Assembly (NCBI RefSeq): GCF_003614925.1
Contig: NZ_QYLP01000021.1
Location: forward strand, 87,315-151,314
DNA: 64,000 nt
Reading direction: 5' to 3'
Source of the DNA: Arthrobacter celericrescens
GTDB lineage: Bacteria; Actinomycetota; Actinomycetes; Actinomycetales; Micrococcaceae
The translations under genes were made by a program, and so were the position numbers. Every line of letters starts with the position of its first letter. The first letter of the stretch is position 1. The notes below the pieces were generated by a model. That model saw only the letters and a program-made list of their open reading frames with translations. It ran no database searches and was not told where the DNA came from. Shown here piece by piece: positions 7,127 to 15,361 of the stretch.

Positions 7127-8230
7127 GTGGAGGCCCTGAATCCGGCGACCACGAAGATGCCCAGCCGGCGTGCGATGTTGTCCGGAGCTGCGCTTGCTGT
7201 GGTGCCGACGTTCTCGGTGCTGGCCACAGCCGCCGCGGACGGGTCGGGTACGCATTCTGGGCACAACGGTGAGCCCGCCGCTCCGCTTGACGGCCAGGGC
7301 GGCCGTCAAGCGGAGCCACGCGGCATGGCGGTGGATCATGCCGGCCATGCGGGGTTCGCCGGGGGCCCGGTTCCTGCGGATAGGGCAGGCATTGACCCGA
7401 CCGCGATCCTGCGGGATTTCGACAAGGGCAAGACCCGGCTGCTGCCCGATGGCCGGACGCTGCGGGAATGGGACATCGTCGCAGTCGACAAGGAGTTCGA
7501 AATCGCCCCTGGGGTGATGTTCCCCGGCTGGTCGTACAACGGCAGGATCCCGGGGCCGACGCTGTGGGCGCGGGAGGGGGATGCGCTGCGGATCAATTTC
7601 ACCAACGCAGGGGCGCATCCGCACACCATGCACTTCCACGGAATCCACCGCGCTTCCATGGACGGCACGCCCGGAATCGGAGCGGGGTCCATCGAGCCGG
7701 GGCAGCGCTTCACCTATGAATTCGACGCGACCCCGTTCGGCACCCACCTGTATCACTGCCACCAGTCGCCGCTGGCCCCGCACATTGCCAAGGGCCTCTA
7801 CGGCGGCTTCATCATCGAGCCCAAGGCCGGCCGGCCGAAGGCGGATGACGAAATGGTCATGGTGATGAACGGCTACAACACCGACGGCGGGGACGACAAC
7901 GAGTTCTACTCCGTGAACGGGCTGCCGTTCCATTTCATGGACCACCCGGTGCAGGTCAAGCAGAACGCACTCGTGCGGATCCACCTGATCAACGTCCTGG
8001 AGTACGACCCCATCAACTCCTTCCACGTGCACGGGAACTTCTTCCACTACTACCCGACCGGAACCATGCTGACCCCCAGCGAGTACACGGACACGATCTC
8101 ACAGGTGCAGGGGCAGCGCGGGGTGGTGGAAATACGCTTCCCCTACCCGGGCAAGTACATGTTCCACGCCCACAAGACCGAGTTCGCCGAGCTGGGCTGG
8201 ATGGGCTTTTTCGAAGTGAGCCCGGAATGA
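7127..8230 (+). CDS. Two-domain multicopper oxidase with Tat-type signal
   Basis: Start chosen as GTG 7127 because GGAGG lies 5 bases before it; an ATG at 7115 is also in frame. The mature enzyme would be exported by Tat (PSRRAMLSGAAL near residue 12) and then folded as two cupredoxin domains. Copper ligands seen: HFHG (His169, His171), HCH (His210, Cys211, His212) with a further His219 and a leucine in the axial position, FHVHG (His300, His302) and FHAH (His347, His349). The type 1 copper cysteine is in domain 1 only. It is coupled to the ZIP gene by an ATGA overlap, suggesting oxidation of the transported metal, for example Mn(II) or Fe(II). Oxidase family certain, substrate inferred. Confidence 0.88.
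   Translation: MEALNPATTKMPSRRAMLSGAALAVVPTFSVLATAAADGSGTHSGHNGEPAAPLDGQGGRQAEPRGMAVDHAGHAGFAGGPVPADRAGIDPTAILRDFDKGKTRLLPDGRTLREWDIVAVDKEFEIAPGVMFPGWSYNGRIPGPTLWAREGDALRINFTNAGAHPHTMHFHGIHRASMDGTPGIGAGSIEPGQRFTYEFDATPFGTHLYHCHQSPLAPHIAKGLYGGFIIEPKAGRPKADDEMVMVMNGYNTDGGDDNEFYSVNGLPFHFMDHPVQVKQNALVRIHLINVLEYDPINSFHVHGNFFHYYPTGTMLTPSEYTDTISQVQGQRGVVEIRFPYPGKYMFHAHKTEFAELGWMGFFEVSPE
7280..7316. repeat. Perfect 16-bp inverted repeat inside the multicopper oxidase coding region
   Basis: GCTCCGCTTGACGGCC (7280-7295) is followed, after a 5-base loop, by its exact reverse complement (7301-7316). It falls in the disordered linker between the signal peptide and the first cupredoxin domain, where the reading frame stays open. 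Such a strong hairpin early in an mRNA could slow the ribosome or attenuate transcription. Confidence 0.8.
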
Positions 8231-9483
8231 CCCGCACCCAGCCCACGCCACGGACCACCCGTTCCGCCACCACCCGTTTCCCCTCCAGCGGCAGCACGGC
8301 AGGAGCGCGACGGCGGAAGCCCCGTTGGCTGCTTGGGCTCGCTCCCTTGACGCTCATCGCCGTCTTGCTGGGCCTCTTCTCACTCTTGAACGGACCCGGC
8401 CTTGCCTCCCTGGGCCAAGGGGTGCCACCCAAGGAAGAAGTCGCGGTCGAAAACATCCGCCTGTCTCCGGGACAAATCGAGCTCACCGTCCGCAACGAGG
8501 GCCCCGACCCGGTCTCGATAGCCCAGGTCAACGTCTCGGACTACTACGCGGCCTTCACCCAGACCGCACCCACCATGGCGCCGATGCAATCCAGCACCCT
8601 GACGGTCAGCTACCACTGGGTCGACGGCGACCCGTACGAGGTCGCCCTTGTCACCTCGGTGGGAGGCAAGATCACCGCCGTCATTGACGCCGCGGCGCCC
8701 AGTCCGGAACGGGACGGTTCCTTCTTCGGACTCATGGGCCTACTGGGCATCTACGTCGGAGTGATTCCCGTGGCGCTGGGCATGCTCTGGATGCCGTTCA
8801 TCCGGCGGTCCTCGGCTGCCTGGGTGCGCGGGCTGCTCGGCGTCACCGTCGGATTGCTGGCCTTCCTGACGTTCGATGCAACGCTGGAGGGTTTCGAGCT
8901 GGTCACCGACAACCACGCGTTCGGCGGGACGTTGGTGGTGATCCTCGGCGCCCTGGCAGCGTACCTGGCGCTTGAGGCCGTAGATGCCTGGATGCGCCGC
9001 CGCCGGGAACACGGAAACGGGCCGGCGGCCTTGCCGCCGAACCGCCTTGCCCTGCTGATCGCCGTCGGCATCGGCCTGCACAACCTGGGCGAAGGACTGG
9101 CGATCGGATCCGCGTACGCCGTCGGGTCGCTGGCACTGGGCGCCTCGCTGATCGTGGGCTTCGCGATCCACAACACCACCGAAGGCCTGGCCATCGTCAC
9201 GCCGCTGGCCCGGACCCGTCCTTCCATGGTTCGCCTGGTCCTGCTGGGCCTGATCGCGGGAGCACCGGCGGTGCTCGGAGCGGTGTTCGGTGCCGCCAGC
9301 TACCAGCCCAGCCTGAGCGCTTTCCTGCTCGGACTCGGAGCCGGCGCCGTCGGCCAGGTCGCAGTGAAACTGCTGCCGCTGCTCAAAGACAACAGCGGCC
9401 GGATCATCACCCCGCTCACCGCCGGCGGAATCCTGGCGGGCATCGCGGTCATGTTCGGCACAGGCCTCCTGGTCGTGGCCTAG
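8227..9483 (+). CDS. ZIP-family metal permease with extra N-terminal extracytoplasmic domain
   Basis: 418 residues. A single helix (about 35-56) is followed by an outside domain of about 100 residues (57-160, beta-rich), then a ZIP core of seven to eight helices. The two signature metal-site motifs are HNLGEG (285-290) and HNTTEG (315-320). ZIP proteins import Zn, Mn or Fe into the cytoplasm. The start overlaps the multicopper oxidase stop by 4 bases. The N-terminal domain is longer than in ordinary ZIPs and might receive metal from, or dock to, the oxidase. Likely controlled by the MntR-like repressor at 6381-7055. Confidence 0.88.
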   Translation: MTRTQPTPRTTRSATTRFPSSGSTAGARRRKPRWLLGLAPLTLIAVLLGLFSLLNGPGLASLGQGVPPKEEVAVENIRLSPGQIELTVRNEGPDPVSIAQVNVSDYYAAFTQTAPTMAPMQSSTLTVSYHWVDGDPYEVALVTSVGGKITAVIDAAAPSPERDGSFFGLMGLLGIYVGVIPVALGMLWMPFIRRSSAAWVRGLLGVTVGLLAFLTFDATLEGFELVTDNHAFGGTLVVILGALAAYLALEAVDAWMRRRREHGNGPAALPPNRLALLIAVGIGLHNLGEGLAIGSAYAVGSLALGASLIVGFAIHNTTEGLAIVTPLARTRPSMVRLVLLGLIAGAPAVLGAVFGAASYQPSLSAFLLGLGAGAVGQVAVKLLPLLKDNSGRIITPLTAGGILAGIAVMFGTGLLVVA

Positions 9484-9492
9484 CGAAAGTTA

Positions 9493-9558
9493 ATTCAAGA
9501 ATTCTCTTGACAAGAGCATGGCACTAGGAGTCTTATTCAAGAACCTACTTGAATAAGA
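9493..9558 (+). promoter_or_regulatory. Promoter flanked by two copies of an ATTCAAG...CTTGA operator
   Basis: ATTCAAGAA-N4-CTTGA occurs at 9493-9510 and again at 9535-9552, exactly 42 bases apart (four helical turns). The second copy sits in a perfect 11-bp inverted repeat, TCTTATTCAAG (9531-9541) and CTTGAATAAGA (9548-9558). A TTGACA at 9507-9512 with TCTTAT at 9531-9536 (18-base spacer) gives a promoter covered by both sites. The shape resembles ArsR/SmtB-type metalloregulator operators, but no such gene is nearby. Confidence 0.6.
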
Positions 9559-9573
9559 AAGGGGGCGGTGGCA

Positions 9574-10062
9574 ATGGCCACCATCCAAACTCCTCGGACA
9601 CAGCAGTCCCGCCTCCGCGCAGGTGCCGCGCTCATGGCAGTCGCGGGACTCGGATTCGTCGGATATGCCGCGATCTTCTTCGTGCTCAACTTCACGGACA
9701 CCTTCCTCGAACTCGGGATCGGTCCTGACCAGGTGGACAAGGGCAAGAATGAGATCGAGGCCTTCAGCCCGCAGCTGTACCACTACATCAGCCACCTGCA
9801 CATCGCGGTCAGCGGCTTCATCGCGGCCACCGGACTGGCCGTCGCAGCCCTGTCCTGGTACGGCGTTCGCCGCGGTGAACGGTGGGCCTTCGGCACGGCC
9901 GTCGCCGTTCCCGTCGTCGGCCTCGCCGTTGCCCTGCCGGCCCACTACCCTTGGGGCCTGGCGACCCTCGGACACCTCGGCCTGATCTACCTCGCCGTCC
10001 TCATCTTCCTGGTCGGAGTCGTGCTGGCATTCACGGCCATGAGAAGCCCAGCGAAGGCGTAA
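9574..10062 (+). CDS. Hypothetical four-helix membrane protein
   Basis: 162 residues from ATG 9574 (GGGGG at 9561-9565 gives good spacing; a GTG two codons earlier is also open). Four hydrophobic segments are visible at about 16-38, 70-92, 98-118 and 128-150, with an outside loop after the first helix that contains several acidic residues (DTFLELGIGPDQVDKGKNE) and a conserved-looking HYISHLHIAVSGF. I do not recognise the family. It follows the multicopper oxidase and ZIP genes but has its own promoter, suggesting a linked but separately regulated role in metal handling or stress. Confidence 0.7.
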   Translation: MATIQTPRTQQSRLRAGAALMAVAGLGFVGYAAIFFVLNFTDTFLELGIGPDQVDKGKNEIEAFSPQLYHYISHLHIAVSGFIAATGLAVAALSWYGVRRGERWAFGTAVAVPVVGLAVALPAHYPWGLATLGHLGLIYLAVLIFLVGVVLAFTAMRSPAKA

Positions 10063-10070
10063 CGCACCAG

Positions 10071-11426
10071 TTGCCATCGGCGCGAACACCCCGGACTGGA
10101 GGAGATCACGCACCCAAAAGAGCCAAGCACTCCCCGGAACCGGGGCCGGTGCTGGGGCTGCGCCAGAACCTGGCCCAGTTCATCCTGCTCATCGCCGTCA
10201 ACGCTTTGGTCGGCGGCACCCTCGGCCAGGAAAGGACCATCCTGCCTCTGCTGGCCGGCGGTGTCTTTCACCTCGACCGCTACACCAGCGCCCTGACGTA
10301 CATCCTCGCCTTCGGTCTGTCCAAGGCGGCGATGAACTACTTCGCCGGGACCCTCTCGGACCGGTTCGGCCGCAAGCCGGTACTCGTGGCTGGATGGCTG
10401 GCAGCGATCCCAGTTCCGTTCCTGCTCATCTTCGGGCAGGCCTGGGCATGGATCGTGGGGGCAAACGTGCTCCTGGGCATCAGCCAGGGACTGACGTGGT
10501 CCACTACCGTGATGATGAAGATGGACCTCGTGGGCCCGTCCCGGCGGGGACTTGCCATGGGCCTGAACGAGGCGGCAGGCTACCTGGGCGTCGCGGCCAC
10601 CGCCCTGGCCACCGGTTACCTCGCCTCCGAATACGGCCTCCGGCCAGCCCCGTTCCTTCTTGGCGCGGCCTTCATCGGCCTCGGCTTGGGGCTGTCCGTC
10701 GTGACCGTGCGCGAAACCCGCGGCCATTCCCTCCTTGAGGCCCGCGCCCACGTCGATGCCAACGAGCACGCACACGGCGGGCTCACGGACCGGCAGGTCT
10801 TTACCCTGACCAGCTTCCGCGACCGTTCCCTCTCGTCGGTTAGCCAGGCCGGCATGGTGAACAACCTCAACGACGGCCTCGCCTGGGGCCTCTTTCCGGT
10901 CCTGTTTGCCGGCGCCGGGCTGAACCTTGGTCAAATCGGCATTCTCGCCGCTACCTATCCAGCCGTGTGGGGCGCCGGGCAGCTCTTTACCGGGGCGGCT
11001 TCGGACCGGTGGGGGCGGAAGTGGCTCATCGTCGCCGGCATGCTCACCCAGTCCGTGGGACTCGCCACCGCTGCAGCCTCGCACAGCTTCAGGCCGTGGC
11101 TGGCCTCGGCGGTACTCCTGGGAGTGGGGACGGCGATGGTGTACCCGACGCTGCTCGCCGCCATCGGCGACGTCGCCCACCCTGCCTGGCGGGCCCGCTC
11201 TGTCGGCGTCTACCGGCTCTGGCGCGACGGCGGTTTCGCCGTCGGGGCCCTCCTGTCCGGCCTCCTCGCGGACCTGTACGGGATCCCCGCCGCCATCGTT
11301 GCCGTCGCCGCTGTCACTGCAGCCTCCGGCCTGCTCGTCGCCTTCCGGATGCGCGGCAATGACCATGCACCAAAGGTTGAAGGGCCGGCACCCGCGGGAT
11401 CCTCCGCAGGCACCGGCCCTTCGTAG
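10071..11426 (+). CDS. MFS permease, start codon uncertain
   Basis: About 450 residues with 12 predicted helices starting at LAQFILLIAVNALVGGT. The MFS loop between helices 2 and 3 appears as GTLSDRFGRKPVL and is repeated in the second half as GAASDRWGRKWLIV. It fits a drug or metabolite exporter. The start is unclear: a TTG at 10071 and a GTG at 10149 are possible, while the best ribosome-binding site (GGAGGAGAT, 10098-10106) has no ATG, GTG or TTG at the right distance. It lies 8 bases after the four-helix protein gene and is likely co-transcribed with it. Confidence 0.8.
   Translation: MPSARTPRTGGDHAPKRAKHSPEPGPVLGLRQNLAQFILLIAVNALVGGTLGQERTILPLLAGGVFHLDRYTSALTYILAFGLSKAAMNYFAGTLSDRFGRKPVLVAGWLAAIPVPFLLIFGQAWAWIVGANVLLGISQGLTWSTTVMMKMDLVGPSRRGLAMGLNEAAGYLGVAATALATGYLASEYGLRPAPFLLGAAFIGLGLGLSVVTVRETRGHSLLEARAHVDANEHAHGGLTDRQVFTLTSFRDRSLSSVSQAGMVNNLNDGLAWGLFPVLFAGAGLNLGQIGILAATYPAVWGAGQLFTGAASDRWGRKWLIVAGMLTQSVGLATAAASHSFRPWLASAVLLGVGTAMVYPTLLAAIGDVAHPAWRARSVGVYRLWRDGGFAVGALLSGLLADLYGIPAAIVAVAAVTAASGLLVAFRMRGNDHAPKVEGPAPAGSSAGTGPS
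11379..11422. terminator. Hairpin between convergent MFS and ABC genes
   Basis: GAAGGGCCGG (11379-11388) pairs with CCGGCCCTTC (11413-11422), with a short inner GCGG/CCGC pairing in the loop. It overlaps the last codons of the MFS gene and lies before the end of the converging substrate-binding protein gene, so it may serve both directions. Confidence 0.45.
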
Positions 11427-11443
11427 TTACGGCGTGGAAGTGG

Positions 11444-13150
11444 TTACTTCTTTTCCCAGCCGATGGTAGTCCAGTCCGGAACGTTGGACAGGCTCTTGAA
11501 CAGGGACGGGCCGTAGTTGGCCAGGCCCTTGTGGACGAACTGGATCTCCGGTCCGTTCATCACCACACCCATGGAGTAGTACTTCTCCATGTGCTTCTTC
11601 TCGACCTCCATGGCGGCCTTGTTGCGCTCGCCGTTGTCCTCGATGCTGGACAGCTTGGCGATCTCTGCGTCCAGCTCGGCGTCGCCCAGGCCGTTCTCGT
11701 TGGTCTTGAAGTCGTAGTACTGCTTCACGGCGTCGGTGGCGTCGGAGCCCACGGTGTAGCCGGAGATGGTCATGTCGAACTCGCGGGAGCCGATGATCTT
11801 GCCGAATTCGGCGTCGCCCTTCTGATCGATTCCAACGTCCATGCCCGCAGCCTGGAGCTGCTTCTGCACGGTCTGGGTGGTGGCCAGCGAGGTGGGGTCG
11901 TCACCGAAGTTGGTGATCTTGAAGGCCACGGGCTTGCCGTCCTTCTCCATGACGCCCTTGCTGTTCGGTGCGTAGCCGGCGTCGGTGAGGATCTTCTTCG
12001 CCGCGTCCGGGCCGCTTTCCTTGACCGGGTAGTTGTCCTGGTAGTTCTTGGAGAACGGCATCAGCATCATCGACCCCGAGCTCTCCTCTTCCCAGTTCAG
12101 GCCGTTGAAGCGCACCTTGCGGATGGCTTCGCGGTCGACGGCGGCGAACACGGCCTTGCGGACGGCGACGTCGGTGAGCGAGGAACGCTTGGCATTCAGG
12201 TTCAGGCCGCCGGCGAAGAGCCTCTGGCCGCGGCGGATGTCGGTGTCCTTCGTGCCTTCGAGCTGCTTGTAACGGGTGAGGGTGCGGCCGCTGGTGGCGT
12301 CGATTTCACCGTTCTTGAAGGCGGCGATGGTGGCGCTGGGCTCCATCTGGCGGAAGACCACCTTGGAGAGCACCGGCTTGGCGCCCCACCACTTGTCATT
12401 GGGAACGATCACCACGGTCTTGGCGGCGGCGTCGTAGTTCTCCACCTTGAACGGGCCGGCCATCCACTCGGGGTGCATGTTGCCGGTAAAGCCGGTGTTG
12501 AACACCTCCGGGGTGTTCACCTTCGGGTGGATCAGGCCGGTGAACAGGGCGTCAAGCGGGTAAACGGGCTGGGTGGTGGTGACAATGACTTCCTTGTCAT
12601 TGGCGCCAGCCTTGACCGAATCCACGAATTCGTACGCACCGGAGGACACGATGTCGATGTCCTTGTTCTTGCCCTGGAGCATCTTCCAGGTGTTCTGGAA
12701 GGTCTTCACGTCGATCGGGGTGCCGTCGTTGAAGGTGGCCTTCTCGTTGATCTTGATGGTGACGGTCTGCTCGCCGTTCTTGACCTCGCTCTTGACCTCT
12801 TCGCAGAAGTCCTTGTTCGGCGTCGCGGTGCCGTCGTAGTCGAAGTTCCAGCAGCCCCAGGTGCCGGCGCCGTCGATCGGGCGGTGCAGGGCGGTGTTGT
12901 CCGAGCTGTTGCCCACGTTGGAGAAGCCGTTGAAGTCCGGGCCGATGTTGCCCAGGGCGAGGGTCAGCGTGCCGCCCTGTTCGAGGTCCTTCGGGTCCTT
13001 CTCGTTGATGCTGATGAGCTTGCTGATGTCGCCGCCGGCCGACTGCGCCTTTTGGGATTCCGGACCGGACGACGGCGTGCCGCCGCCGCATGCGGTCAGC
13101 ATCAGCGCCGAGGCGATCGCCACGCCGCTGAGGGTCAGGTACTTCTTCAT
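11444..13150 (-). CDS. ABC transporter substrate-binding lipoprotein, family 5 (peptide/nickel type)
   Basis: 568-residue secreted lipoprotein: signal peptide MKKYLTLSGVAIASALM with lipobox LTAC (Cys21), then a full family-5 binding fold (for example the NEKATFNDGTPIDVKTF region and repeated LKSLSNVPDW near the C-terminus). It captures oligopeptides or similar solutes outside the membrane and delivers them to the two permeases. It is last in the operon: permease B, permease C, fused double ATPase, then this gene, with a gap of 42 bases after the ATPase. The solute cannot be named from sequence. Confidence 0.93.
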   Translation of the reverse strand: MKKYLTLSGVAIASALMLTACGGGTPSSGPESQKAQSAGGDISKLISINEKDPKDLEQGGTLTLALGNIGPDFNGFSNVGNSSDNTALHRPIDGAGTWGCWNFDYDGTATPNKDFCEEVKSEVKNGEQTVTIKINEKATFNDGTPIDVKTFQNTWKMLQGKNKDIDIVSSGAYEFVDSVKAGANDKEVIVTTTQPVYPLDALFTGLIHPKVNTPEVFNTGFTGNMHPEWMAGPFKVENYDAAAKTVVIVPNDKWWGAKPVLSKVVFRQMEPSATIAAFKNGEIDATSGRTLTRYKQLEGTKDTDIRRGQRLFAGGLNLNAKRSSLTDVAVRKAVFAAVDREAIRKVRFNGLNWEEESSGSMMLMPFSKNYQDNYPVKESGPDAAKKILTDAGYAPNSKGVMEKDGKPVAFKITNFGDDPTSLATTQTVQKQLQAAGMDVGIDQKGDAEFGKIIGSREFDMTISGYTVGSDATDAVKQYYDFKTNENGLGDAELDAEIAKLSSIEDNGERNKAAMEVEKKHMEKYYSMGVVMNGPEIQFVHKGLANYGPSLFKSLSNVPDWTTIGWEKK

Positions 13151-13192
13151 AGTGTTCCCTTCAGTACTTGCTTGTTTGCAGAGGATGAAGCT

Positions 13193-15361
13193 TCAGGCGT
13201 GCACCACGAGCATGTCGGCGTCGATCTCGCCGTCCGGGAAGAAGCAGGCGAACTGCTGGGCTTCCTCGGCTGCCAGAGCCGGCTCGAGCGTGAGGCACTT
13301 GTCCCGCTTCTCCCGCGGGAGGGCGGCGAAGACGGGGCAGCGCGTGGCGAAGTTGCAGCCCTGGGGCGCGTCCAGCGGGCTGGGCAGGTCGCCCTGCAGG
13401 ATGATCCGCTCGCGGGTCCGTTCCAGCTCAGGGTCCGGGACCGGGATGGCCGAGAGGAGCGCGCGGGTGTAGGGGTGGCGCGGGTTGTCGAAGACCTGGT
13501 CCACGTCGCCCATTTCCACGATCTTGCCCAGGTACATCACGGCCACCCGGTTGGAGATGTGCCGCACCACGGACAGATCGTGCGCCACCATGAGGTAGCT
13601 GAGGCCGAGCTCGGCGCGGAGCTGGTCCAGGAGGTTGATGACGCCGGCCTGCACGGAGACGTCGAGGGCCGAGACCGGCTCGTCAAGCACCACCAGCTTC
13701 GGGTTCACGGCGAGCGCCCGGGCGATGCCGATGCGCTGGCGCTGGCCGCCGGAGAACTGGTTGGGGAAGCGGTTCACATGGTCGGGCTGCAGCCCCACCA
13801 GCCGCATCAGCTCCATGATGCGTTTCCGGATGGCGTCCTTGGGCATGCCAAGGTTCTCCAGCGGCTCTGCCAGGACCTCGTAGACCGTGAAGCGCGGGTC
13901 CAGGGCGCCGGTGGGGTCCTGGAAGACCATCTGCATTTCCTTGCGCATGGCCTGCTTGGTCTTGCCGTCCGTGGCGGCCTTGTTGCTGACGCCGCCGATC
14001 ACCACCTCGCCGTCCTGGTCCGGATGGAACTCCATGATTTCCAGCAGGGTGGTGGTCTTGCCGCAGCCCGATTCGCCCACGATCGAAAGGCATTCGCCCT
14101 CGCGGATGTCGAAGCTCAGCCCGTCCACGGCCTTGACCGTGCCGATGCGCCGCTTGAAAAGGGACCCCTTCAGCAACGGAAAATACTTCTTCACGTCCTT
14201 GAGCTCCAGGACCGTTGCCCGCCCGTCCCGGCTGACGCCGTCGAACTTTGACACCGGAACCGGGGGCGCGTGGAAGATGCGGTGCGCGTCCACGCCGTCG
14301 AGCGTGCCGCTCTTGATGCACGCGGCCCGGTGGCCGCCGGTGCCGCCGTCGACGGCAAGCAGGGCGGGCTCGGCCGTGCGGCATTCATCGCTCGCCAGCG
14401 GGCAGCGCGCCGCGAACGAGCAGCCGGTGACGGCGTTGATCAGGTTGGGCGGGGTGCCCTCGATCGGCACCAGCGAGCTTTTCTGCGAAGTGTCCACGCG
14501 CGGAACCGCGCCCAGCAGGCCCAGGGTGTAGGGCATGCGCGGCCGGTAGTAGATGTCCTCCACAGTGCCGGTTTCCACGGGCTTGCCGGCGTACATCACC
14601 ATGATGTCGTCCGCCATGCCCGCCACCACGCCGAGGTCGTGGGTGATCATCACGACGGCGGCCCCGGTCTCCTCCTGCGCGGCGTGCAGCACTTCCAGGA
14701 CCTGGGCCTGGATGGTCACGTCGAGGGCCGTCGTCGGCTCGTCCGCGATCAGCACCCGCGGATCGTTGGCGATCGCGATGGCGATCATGACGCGCTGGCG
14801 CATGCCGCCGGAGAACTCGTGCGGGAAGGACTTCAGCCGGGCCTGCGGGCTGGGGATGCCCACCATGGCCAGGAGCTCGACGGCGCGGGCCTCTTTCGCG
14901 CGGCTGCTCATACCCGGGTTGTGGACCGTGAGCGCCTCGATGATCTGGTGGCCCACCGTGTACACCGGGGTCAACGAGGACAGCGGGTCCTGGAACACCA
15001 TGGCGATGTGGCTGCCGCGGTGCCTGCACATGGCTTTGTCGCCCAGGCCCAGCAGTTCCTTGCCCTTGAAGCGCACGGATCCGCTGATGTCCGCGGTTTC
15101 CGGCAGCAGGCCCATGATCGCCATGGAGGTCACGGACTTGCCGGAGCCGGATTCGCCCACGATGCCCAGGGTCTTGCCCGCCATCAGGTCGAAGTCCACG
15201 CCGCGGACCGCGTGCACCACGCCGTTCTCCGAGTTGAAGCGGACGTTCAGGTCCCGGACGCTGAGGACCGCGTCGCCGGGGGCGTACAGTCCGGCGTCGC
15301 GGAGGCGATCGGCAGGCTGGCGCTCGACGACGGACGGCTGGGTGGTGATGTCGCTGCTCAT
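13193..15361 (-). CDS. ABC transporter ATP-binding protein with two fused ATPase domains (DppD-DppF type)
   Basis: 722 residues carrying two complete nucleotide-binding domains. Domain 1: Walker A GESGSGKS (69-76), signature FSGGMRQR, Walker B VLIADEP. Domain 2: Walker A GESGCGKT (about 430), signature FSGGQRQR, Walker B LVVLDEP. Each is followed by the oligopeptide-transporter C-terminal module with its cysteine cluster (GCSFAARCPLA and GCNFATRCPVF). It energises the B and C permeases. The ATG at 15361 overlaps the permease C stop by 4 bases. Fusion of the two ATPases is common in actinobacterial peptide transporters. Confidence 0.95.
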   Translation of the reverse strand: MSSDITTQPSVVERQPADRLRDAGLYAPGDAVLSVRDLNVRFNSENGVVHAVRGVDFDLMAGKTLGIVGESGSGKSVTSMAIMGLLPETADISGSVRFKGKELLGLGDKAMCRHRGSHIAMVFQDPLSSLTPVYTVGHQIIEALTVHNPGMSSRAKEARAVELLAMVGIPSPQARLKSFPHEFSGGMRQRVMIAIAIANDPRVLIADEPTTALDVTIQAQVLEVLHAAQEETGAAVVMITHDLGVVAGMADDIMVMYAGKPVETGTVEDIYYRPRMPYTLGLLGAVPRVDTSQKSSLVPIEGTPPNLINAVTGCSFAARCPLASDECRTAEPALLAVDGGTGGHRAACIKSGTLDGVDAHRIFHAPPVPVSKFDGVSRDGRATVLELKDVKKYFPLLKGSLFKRRIGTVKAVDGLSFDIREGECLSIVGESGCGKTTTLLEIMEFHPDQDGEVVIGGVSNKAATDGKTKQAMRKEMQMVFQDPTGALDPRFTVYEVLAEPLENLGMPKDAIRKRIMELMRLVGLQPDHVNRFPNQFSGGQRQRIGIARALAVNPKLVVLDEPVSALDVSVQAGVINLLDQLRAELGLSYLMVAHDLSVVRHISNRVAVMYLGKIVEMGDVDQVFDNPRHPYTRALLSAIPVPDPELERTRERIILQGDLPSPLDAPQGCNFATRCPVFAALPREKRDKCLTLEPALAAEEAQQFACFFPDGEIDADMLVVHA

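Noticed and set aside
11531..14251. A very long plus-strand open frame opposite the ABC binding-protein and ATPase genes
   Set aside because: Composition is Val/His/Leu/Gly-rich with no domain; it is the antisense shadow of two well-supported genes in GC-rich DNA.
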